From the NCBI GenBank assembly GCA_013141375.1, contig JABFRC010000260.1:1-52612 (forward strand): a stretch of 52,612 nt of DNA, in the 5' to 3' direction. Source of the stretch: Methylococcaceae bacterium. GTDB taxonomy: Bacteria; Pseudomonadota; Gammaproteobacteria; Methylococcales; Methylomonadaceae. The notes under the pieces are model-generated. The model was not told where the DNA came from and ran no database searches. It saw nothing but the letters and a program-made list of their open reading frames with translations. A program made the translations under genes and the position numbers. Numbering within the stretch: position 1 is the first letter of the stretch; every line of letters starts with the position of its first letter. Shown one piece after another: positions 45,795 to 52,612 of the stretch.

Positions 45795-48700
45795 ATGTCA
45801 AAAATAATAACCACCCTGCCTAGCCATGCATGCCTTAAGGATAATCTTCGCGCAATGCGAGGATTGATGATGAAGGGCAGCTTACTTTTACTGATGTTAG
45901 GTGCAAATCAGCTGGCTCAAGCCTGTGTGAATGCCGATGTCGTTGCCTTAGACCAAGTTTTTTATTACAACCGATTGGGGGCAATGAACCCTTCGGGAAT
46001 GATTTTCGCGTTGAAACGTGATGTGGTGGCAATAACAGGTGCAAACCCCTCACCGGGTAATGCAATGTTACGTCCCGACAAGCGGCCCCGACCTTTGGTG
46101 CTGCGCGTTAACGAAGGCGATTGTTTGACTGTCCACTTCACTAATTTGCTAAGTCCCACCTTAACCGGATCATTACTGAATCCGGTAGTGCCCGATGTTT
46201 CAGGTCCTAATGCCGTCAGCACCAAAAATGACGATGCCCCATCTACTCGGTCTGCTTCATTTCATGTAATGGGCATGCAGGTCAAAGACATCATTTCGGA
46301 TGCATCCAATGTTGGCAATAATCCTAACGGTCTGGCAAATCCTGGTGAGAGTAAAATCTATACGTTTTACGCCCAAAAAGAAGGCACTTATTTTGCTTAT
46401 AGCACCGCTGCAACTACCGGTGGTGAAGGCGATGGCGGCTCACTCTCGCAAGGCTTGTTCGGTGCGGTCAATGTCGAAAACAAAGGTTCCCAATGGTATC
46501 GCAGCCAGGTCACCGAACAGGACCTGGCATTGGCGACCAGTGATGGAACGAAGTCGGATGGCAAATATTACCCCGTCATTGATTACGCCGCGGTTTATCC
46601 GGCCGTGGATACCCGCAAGCCTGCTGAGCAGCTCATTTTGATAACTAATCAGGATGGCAGTCCCACCGCAACCGCAACCTTATCGAAAATAAGCAGTAAT
46701 ATCGGCTTTGTCGCTGCGGATGTCGGTAAAACCTTGCTTGGAAAAATGGGTAAAGCGCTGATTAATCAAGTTAATCCGGATGGCTCGGCTAATGTCACAA
46801 TTCTTGAACCCTTCAACGCCGAAATTCCGCCATATAGCTGGAGAATTGAAGGTACCGCCGCACATCCATTTGCCGGAACGCCGATATTGAACATGCTTGA
46901 TGGCAGCGGCAATATCGTTCATTCCGATATTAACGCCATCATCACCGGCACTAACTTAGGCCCATTTGGCACCAATGAAGAGCCCCTGAATGCGGTTTAT
47001 CCCGGCCGTAGCGATCCCTTTCGCGAATTTACCGTCATCTTTCATGACGAAATCAAGGCAGTCCAGGCCTTTCCCGCCTGGTTTAACGATCCGGTGCTAA
47101 TTCACACCTTGCATGGCGTCAGAGACGGGTTTGCCATAAATTACGGCTCTGGCGGTATTGGTTCGGAAATTATTGCCAACCGCTTGAAACTCGGTCCAAT
47201 GAAAGACTGTATCGAGTGTAAATATGAGGAATTCTTTTTAACCTCGTGGGTGCTTGGTGATCCGGCGATGGTGGTTGATGTACCGGCGGGCATCAATGCT
47301 GATGGTATGGGCGTGGTGGCTAATCCGCAGTTTGCTACCAAGGCATACTTTCCCGATGATCCTTCCAATGTCCATCATAGTTATTTGAATGACCGCGTCA
47401 AATTTAGAAATTTACATGCGGGGCCTAAAGAACACCATATATTTCATTTACACGCCCACCAATGGTTACACAGTCCTGATAACGATAACTCCGCGTATTT
47501 AGATAGCCAAAGCATTGGGCCGGGTAGCGCTTACACATACGAAATTACTCATCACGGCAGTGGTAACCGTAATCGTACACCGGGAGACTCTATTTTTCAT
47601 TGCCATTTTTATCCTCATTTTGCCCAAGGTATGTGGGAATTCTGGCGAGTGCATGATGTTTTGGAAACCGGCACCGTACTGGATGGCGAAGGCAGACCGG
47701 CTTCTGGTTCCCGTGCCTTGCCCGATAATGAAATTAAGGTAGGCACCCCAATTCCAGCATTGGTGCCAATGCCATCGATGGCTTTGGCACCCTTACCGGG
47801 TGCCAAAGCAGAAATCGAATATATTGCCGGCGTTCCGACTGGACAAATTAAATTGCCGGATGTGGTGTCGGGTAACCCTGGTTACCCGTTTTTTATTGCC
47901 GGGGTAGCCGGTCATCGCCCACCGCATCCACCTCTGGATACCGTTGTTGACGGCGGCTTGCCGCGGCATGTGGTGACTGATGGCACAGCAACCAGTTTCC
48001 AGGATCGCAACAACTTCAACAGAATCATCAATACATTGGCCGCCAAAAAATTGCCTGAAACCGGTACGCCTTGGGAAAGACAGGCGATGATATTTCATGG
48101 TGGCGATGATACGACTATTGGCCCGAAAAGCTACAACACCCCCAAACCCGATGGTAGTGTCGGCTCATTCAAGGTCAATGGCTTGCCTGCCATCGCGGGT
48201 GCGCCATTTGCCGATCCCTGTATTAACGACAATCAGCAAGCTGTAACCGGCAAAGATCGTTTCTATCATGCAGCGGCCATTCAACTGGATGTCAAAATGA
48301 ATAAGGCAGGCTGGCATTTTCCGCAACAGCGCGTGATGACGCTTTGGGATGATGTGGCTGATACCATGAATGGGATAAGGCCGCCGGAGCCTATGTTTTT
48401 CAGGGCAAACACTGGCGATTGTATTACCTTTGAACATACCAACCTTGTACCTAATGTCTATCAACAGGATGATTTTCAGGTGACGACACCGACCGATATT
48501 ATCGGTCAGCACATTCATCTGGTTAAATTTGACGTGACATCTTCCGATGGCTCCGGTAATGGCTGGAACTATGAAGACGGCACTTTTAGTCCTGAAGAAA
48601 TTCATGAGCGTCTGGTCGCCATTAATGAACCTACCGGACAATGGCAAGATGCTGATTCCGGGAATACCAAACCGGCTGTTTGTGATTTAACAGGGTTTGA

Positions 48701-51056
48701 AAGAGGCAATGGCAGTTGTATACAAACTACCGTGCAACGCTGGTATGCCGATGATGTGATGAACAATCTGGGTGAAAACAGAACGCTACGCACCGTCTTC
48801 ACGCACGATCATTTTGGCCCGTCAACTCATCAACATCCGGGACTCTATGCCGGACTGGTGGTAGAACCGGAAGGTTCAATTTGGAAACATAATGAAACCG
48901 GCGCCTTGTTAGGTAATCGCCAGGATGGCGGGCCTACTACCTGGCAAGCCATTATTGTGCCGGGTAATGGTGAAAAGTCATACCGTGAGTTTATGCTGGA
49001 AATGGGCGATTTCTCACTTGCATTCCGGAATGATGGAAGCCCTGTGAATCCTCCAGCAATAAATGAAGACGGACCTCATAACTTACTTAAAGTAGCTCCC
49101 CAATGCCCGGGTGGAGTGCCTAGACCGTGTCCTGAGGCTATATCCGCTGAAGATCCAGGCACCATGACTGTCAACTATCGCAATGAGCCGATTGCGTTGC
49201 GTGTCAATAACGGCAGCAGTAAGCAAACACCGGGCGTGGCAGGCGACCTTGCCTTCGCCTTTGAGTCACGCACCGATCGGGCGATTACCGGATTAAATAG
49301 TCAGCCGACTTTTTATACGCCCTTAACTCAAAACGTGATGCCTGGCGATCCGTTTACGCCGTTATTAAAAACCTATACCGGTGATAAAGTGCAGATCAGG
49401 GTTTTACAAGGCGCTCATGAAGAAGGTCATAACTTCAGTGCACATAATCTGAAATGGTTATTTGAGCCCTCCCTGAAAAATTCCGGCTATAAAGCTTCTC
49501 AAATGGTAGGTATTTCTGAGCATTTCGAGTTCGAAGTGGCGGCGGTAGACAAGGTTAGAGGGGATACACCGTGGGCGGATATCGCTTATTTTCCCGGTGC
49601 AGCAACCGACGATATCTGGAATGGCCTGTGGGGCATTATGAGAACCTATAACGGTAAAGGCTCATTCAATGCGCAATATCCGGCACCGACGTTGGCCAAA
49701 TTGCCTAGCAATCCAACCGGCAAAGCATTGCCGCCGATGAACTGTGCCAAAAACGCCAAAGGCGTTCAGCTTGATCCCAAGTGTGTGTCAATGACGGGCA
49801 TTTGTCCCAGTAATGCGCCTAAACTCAATTTTAAAGTGCATGCCTTTTTGGCAAAAGATCTGCTGGGCGGACCATTGGTTTATAACGCCAGTGCCGGACT
49901 GAATGATCCAGGTGCGATCATGTATGTCCGTGATGGCGATTTCAGTCAGAAGACCAATCGCTTGAAACCCGGTGTGCCAATTGAACCATTGATACTTCGT
50001 GCCCATGCCGGCGACTGCATCTCTCTGGCCCTGGTCAATCATTTGCCAGCCGATTTAGGCACCACACAGGCTGATGGTTACAATACCTTACCGATGATAG
50101 TCGAAGGCTTCAATAACAATGACATAGTGCCTTCCAGCTATGTCGGACTGTCTCCTCAATTGCTTGAGTTTGATACCTTATCGGGTAGCGGATTGAATGT
50201 CGGCTTTAATAGCAAACTTTGGACTCAGGGCGCGCCGGCCACGGCCGCGCCTGGCGCAACAGTTAACTATAAATGGTATGCAGGCAGGGACATTATCGTC
50301 AACGATCCGGCTGCGAAAATTAACCCGCAACGGCGCTCTGCTGAACCCGTTGAATATGGTGCTATCAACCTGTTGCCGGCTGATAGAATTAAACAAACCA
50401 GCAAAGGGGCGATTGCGGCAATGATCATCGAACCCCTGGGTTCGACATGGGTGGAAGACACTAAATCACGCGCCTCGGCAACTATTACTTTAGTGAACGG
50501 CGTTAAACAATTTCGCGAGCATGTCTTGATTTTTCAGGATGACCTGAATTTGCAGCAGAATGGACAAGCCGTGAAAAATCTTGCCCAGGCAGAAGGTTAT
50601 ACTGATTCCGGACAAAAGGGATTTAATTACAAAACAGAACCCCTCTGGGCGCGGATGGGTTTTGCAGCCAATGAACCACTGGAGTTCACCAATAAGCGAG
50701 ACTTTAGTGATGTACTGCATGGCGCTTCAGAAACCCCCATTTTCACCTCAAAAGCCGGTGAAGAAGTCAGGATGCGAGTCTTGCAAACGGGTGGTCATGC
50801 ACGGAATCATGTATTTCATGTACACGGTCACGGTTGGCAGGAAGAACCTTTCCTGAATGGTTCGACAGTGATGGGAGTAAATAACTGGTCTGAATGGATG
50901 GGGTCAGAACCGGGCATTGGTCCGGGCAGTCATCTTAATCTGCTGCTGACCAACGGTGCTGGCGGTTATTTTAAAACGCCTGGTGACTACCTATATCGCG
51001 ACCAGACGTCATTCCAGTTTGATGGCGGCCTGTGGGGGATTTTTAGAGTCCAGTAG
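45795..51056 (+). CDS. Giant exported multicopper oxidase (MofA-like)
   Basis: A 1753-residue protein with a Sec signal peptide after a long N-region (cut near residue 43). GAGGGA precedes the ATG. Repeated cupredoxin units carry copper-site motifs: H547-H548 and HLHAHQW (551-557), HCHFYPH (602-608), HIH (906-908), HDH (1004-1006) with HQH (1012-1014), H1212 and H1217 (GHNFSAHN), and HVFHVHGHGW (1672 onward). The HCH cluster with HLHAH and HxH pairs is what a trinuclear centre plus type 1 site requires. Size and layout resemble MofA-type oxidases implicated in manganese oxidation in Leptothrix, but substrate is not established here. No PEP-CTERM tail. A sigma-54-type promoter with three boxes lies upstream, and a propeller gene follows. 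Confidence 0.88.
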   Translation: MSKIITTLPSHACLKDNLRAMRGLMMKGSLLLLMLGANQLAQACVNADVVALDQVFYYNRLGAMNPSGMIFALKRDVVAITGANPSPGNAMLRPDKRPRPLVLRVNEGDCLTVHFTNLLSPTLTGSLLNPVVPDVSGPNAVSTKNDDAPSTRSASFHVMGMQVKDIISDASNVGNNPNGLANPGESKIYTFYAQKEGTYFAYSTAATTGGEGDGGSLSQGLFGAVNVENKGSQWYRSQVTEQDLALATSDGTKSDGKYYPVIDYAAVYPAVDTRKPAEQLILITNQDGSPTATATLSKISSNIGFVAADVGKTLLGKMGKALINQVNPDGSANVTILEPFNAEIPPYSWRIEGTAAHPFAGTPILNMLDGSGNIVHSDINAIITGTNLGPFGTNEEPLNAVYPGRSDPFREFTVIFHDEIKAVQAFPAWFNDPVLIHTLHGVRDGFAINYGSGGIGSEIIANRLKLGPMKDCIECKYEEFFLTSWVLGDPAMVVDVPAGINADGMGVVANPQFATKAYFPDDPSNVHHSYLNDRVKFRNLHAGPKEHHIFHLHAHQWLHSPDNDNSAYLDSQSIGPGSAYTYEITHHGSGNRNRTPGDSIFHCHFYPHFAQGMWEFWRVHDVLETGTVLDGEGRPASGSRALPDNEIKVGTPIPALVPMPSMALAPLPGAKAEIEYIAGVPTGQIKLPDVVSGNPGYPFFIAGVAGHRPPHPPLDTVVDGGLPRHVVTDGTATSFQDRNNFNRIINTLAAKKLPETGTPWERQAMIFHGGDDTTIGPKSYNTPKPDGSVGSFKVNGLPAIAGAPFADPCINDNQQAVTGKDRFYHAAAIQLDVKMNKAGWHFPQQRVMTLWDDVADTMNGIRPPEPMFFRANTGDCITFEHTNLVPNVYQQDDFQVTTPTDIIGQHIHLVKFDVTSSDGSGNGWNYEDGTFSPEEIHERLVAINEPTGQWQDADSGNTKPAVCDLTGFERGNGSCIQTTVQRWYADDVMNNLGENRTLRTVFTHDHFGPSTHQHPGLYAGLVVEPEGSIWKHNETGALLGNRQDGGPTTWQAIIVPGNGEKSYREFMLEMGDFSLAFRNDGSPVNPPAINEDGPHNLLKVAPQCPGGVPRPCPEAISAEDPGTMTVNYRNEPIALRVNNGSSKQTPGVAGDLAFAFESRTDRAITGLNSQPTFYTPLTQNVMPGDPFTPLLKTYTGDKVQIRVLQGAHEEGHNFSAHNLKWLFEPSLKNSGYKASQMVGISEHFEFEVAAVDKVRGDTPWADIAYFPGAATDDIWNGLWGIMRTYNGKGSFNAQYPAPTLAKLPSNPTGKALPPMNCAKNAKGVQLDPKCVSMTGICPSNAPKLNFKVHAFLAKDLLGGPLVYNASAGLNDPGAIMYVRDGDFSQKTNRLKPGVPIEPLILRAHAGDCISLALVNHLPADLGTTQADGYNTLPMIVEGFNNNDIVPSSYVGLSPQLLEFDTLSGSGLNVGFNSKLWTQGAPATAAPGATVNYKWYAGRDIIVNDPAAKINPQRRSAEPVEYGAINLLPADRIKQTSKGAIAAMIIEPLGSTWVEDTKSRASATITLVNGVKQFREHVLIFQDDLNLQQNGQAVKNLAQAEGYTDSGQKGFNYKTEPLWARMGFAANEPLEFTNKRDFSDVLHGASETPIFTSKAGEEVRMRVLQTGGHARNHVFHVHGHGWQEEPFLNGSTVMGVNNWSEWMGSEPGIGPGSHLNLLLTNGAGGYFKTPGDYLYRDQTSFQFDGGLWGIFRVQ

Positions 51057-51078
51057 CAAATTGTTAAAAGCCAGATCC

Positions 51079-51104
51079 GAGTGCAGCCAAACTAGGCTGC
51101 ACTC
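51079..51104 (+). terminator. Intergenic hairpin after the multicopper oxidase
   Basis: A perfect 10-bp stem GAGTGCAGCC / GGCTGCACTC with a 6-base loop, 22 bp after the stop, without a U-tract. It may trim transcription so the long oxidase gene and the following propeller gene are made in different amounts. Confidence 0.5.
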
Positions 51105-51146
51105 ATTATCTGTATTGGAAGGGTTAATGCAAACAGGGAAATAATC

Positions 51147-52612
51147 ATGAAAGCGTTTTATCGAAATGCAGTTTTGGTCGTGTTAATCGTCATCAGCATC
51201 ATATTCATGTTCAGCGATTTGTCGCTAACGCAATTCGACCAGCCTGCAGAAAGCCAGGCCGTCAAAGAAGGCTTAAATATTGCCATGGCTATTGATCCGA
51301 CTGAGCAACATGCGAAAACGCCGCTTCGCGAAGGCGACAATGCCCGTGTGCAATTCACGATTCAAGATGCTTTAACTCAAGAGCCGATTAAAGGTCTGCA
51401 TCCGGCGGTCTGGATGGAGCGGCAGAATTCTCAAGAAAAGGCCGTGTCTTGCCAAGAGCGGATCAACTCATACCTGCAAAGTCAGCTGACCTTTAAACCC
51501 GAAATCAACTTCAATTCCTATTTTGTGCTGTCGTTGAATGACCACGCCAGTATTTCGGTGATTGATCCCATCAATGGTTATGGCGGCAGCAAGCTGATTG
51601 CCCGCGTCAATCTGAATAGTCCTGGTGTGGATTGGGCCTTGAGCAAAGATAATAAAAAACTGTACGTTGCCACGCCATTAACTCGCGAAGTGGCCGTGGT
51701 TGATACGCAAACCTGGAAAGCGATTAGTTTTTTGAAGTTTGCTGCAGTGCCCACTCGCCTGGCGTTGCAACCGGATGGCAACTATTTATGGGTGGGCCTG
51801 GAAGATGCTGAACAGGCATCGAAAAGTGGAATCAGTATCGTCGATACCGAAAAACTGGCGGTAGTGACAACGCTGGCAAGCGGTGCAGGTCATCATGAAG
51901 TGGCCTTCAGCGATGACAGCCGCACTGCATTTATCAGCAATGCTGACGAGCCATCACTGACTATTGTCGATATTGAAAAGCTGTCGATTAAACAGACCGT
52001 CAACACGCCATTCAAACCAGTGTCGCTGGCCTTTTCAGGCTTAAGCAAATCGCTGTTTGTCGCCACGCAAAACGGTAGTTTGCTAGTGCTGGATAGCGCC
52101 GAACAGCTGTCCACGCCGATTGAGACCGGGGCGGCCTTGAAAGCGCTGCGCTTTAGCCCCGATGGTCGCTGGGGATTTGCGGTCAGCCAAACCGCCAACA
52201 AGGTCTTCATCATCGATGCTTCGCTAAATCGTTTGGCCCAAACCATCGAAGTGGGTCCTGAGCCTGATCAAATAGCATTCACCGACAGTTTTGCCTATGT
52301 TCGCTCGACCGCCAATGAAATCGTCAGCATGTTGTCACTGGATGCCTTGAGTAAAAATTCGCAGGTGTCGGTCACGACCTTTCCGGGCGGTCAAACCGCA
52401 CCCAACCAATCCGAGTTGTTGCTGACCGATGCCATTGTGCCGACGCCCGAACGCAACGCCGTCGTAGTTGCCAATCCGACCGATAAAACCGTGTATTACT
52501 ATATGGAAGGCATGGCCGCGCCGATGGGCAATTTTGAGAATCAAGGTATGAAACCAATGGCGGCGATGATTGTTAACAGAAGTATGCAGGAAACTTCGCC
52601 GGGTGTTTATTC
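51147..52612 (+). CDS. Beta-propeller (YncE-like) protein, incomplete at window end
   Basis: An open frame from ATG 51147 that continues without a stop through the last base, giving at least 488 residues. The N terminus is a single membrane anchor or uncleaved signal (about residues 8-24). After an Ig-like region (about 40-130), repeated blades with DPINGYG-, VVDTQTW- and IVDTEKLAV-type strands form a YncE/cytochrome-d1-like propeller. Near the end, YYYMEGMAAPMGNF begins a conserved-looking tail. It lies 90 bp after the multicopper oxidase with a hairpin between them and is a likely partner of it, as with the propeller after the nine-heme cytochrome. Confidence 0.85.
   Translation, partial: MKAFYRNAVLVVLIVISIIFMFSDLSLTQFDQPAESQAVKEGLNIAMAIDPTEQHAKTPLREGDNARVQFTIQDALTQEPIKGLHPAVWMERQNSQEKAVSCQERINSYLQSQLTFKPEINFNSYFVLSLNDHASISVIDPINGYGGSKLIARVNLNSPGVDWALSKDNKKLYVATPLTREVAVVDTQTWKAISFLKFAAVPTRLALQPDGNYLWVGLEDAEQASKSGISIVDTEKLAVVTTLASGAGHHEVAFSDDSRTAFISNADEPSLTIVDIEKLSIKQTVNTPFKPVSLAFSGLSKSLFVATQNGSLLVLDSAEQLSTPIETGAALKALRFSPDGRWGFAVSQTANKVFIIDASLNRLAQTIEVGPEPDQIAFTDSFAYVRSTANEIVSMLSLDALSKNSQVSVTTFPGGQTAPNQSELLLTDAIVPTPERNAVVVANPTDKTVYYYMEGMAAPMGNFENQGMKPMAAMIVNRSMQETSPGVY

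Noticed and set aside
1-52612. CRISPR arrays, integrase genes, rRNA operons
   Set aside because: No regularly spaced direct repeats, integrase-like proteins or rRNA segments were recognised on either strand.

Overview
The window looks like chromosome from a gammaproteobacterial (type I, Methylococcales-like) methanotroph. The strongest sign is a complete fhcB-fhcA-fhcD-fhcC operon for tetrahydromethanopterin-linked formaldehyde oxidation. It sits among ordinary gammaproteobacterial housekeeping genes (ubiC, ubiB, rpoZ-spoT, recG, mutL-miaA, tig-clpP-clpX), and a PEP-CTERM protein and large secreted redox proteins add to the picture. No 16S rRNA or methane monooxygenase gene lies in the window, so the assignment is an inference.

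Layout. 1-2268: a roughly 430-bp element with 15-bp terminal inverted repeats, one secreted protein of unknown function, and an AT-rich gap. 2269-13192: a plus-strand run of exported redox and surface proteins (nine-heme cytochrome c with a PKD domain, YVTN beta-propeller, PKD/Ig-like protein, small secreted protein, vanadium-dependent haloperoxidase) followed by an OFA-family MFS transporter. 13203-17044: a shared terminator, folP on the minus strand, then mutL-miaA. 17045-18474: a sigma-54-type promoter region and a PEP-CTERM choice-of-anchor-L protein. 18539-30520: minus-strand housekeeping genes (ubiC, recG, ridA, spoT, rpoZ, pgk, ubiB, dapD, dapC, an M48 metalloprotease, a thioredoxin-like lipoprotein). 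30748-36326: the fhc operon and a radical SAM protein. 36327-40345: a small conserved-looking protein, tRNA-Leu(UAG), tig, clpP, clpX. 40631-43657: a B-type heme-copper oxidase operon with a c4-type cytochrome. 43713-44910: a truncated-hemoglobin-like protein and a DUF2721 protein. 44911-52612: an 884-bp regulatory region, a 1753-residue multicopper oxidase that resembles MofA-type proteins, and an incomplete beta-propeller gene that runs off the end.

The most notable observation is regulatory. The PEP-CTERM gene and the giant multicopper oxidase are 28 kb apart but share the same upstream layout. Each has three 18-bp boxes (TGTCxx-N8-ACAC-like) at nearly identical spacings (117 and 94 bp; 117 and 92 bp), then a sigma-54 -24/-12 element 111 or 89 bp further on. 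This suggests that one enhancer-binding protein, possibly a PrsR-type regulator of the exosortase system, controls both, although the oxidase has no PEP-CTERM tail. The two large redox proteins (nine-heme cytochrome and multicopper oxidase) are also each followed directly by a YVTN/YncE-like beta-propeller gene. Several families of short palindromic repeats lie between genes.
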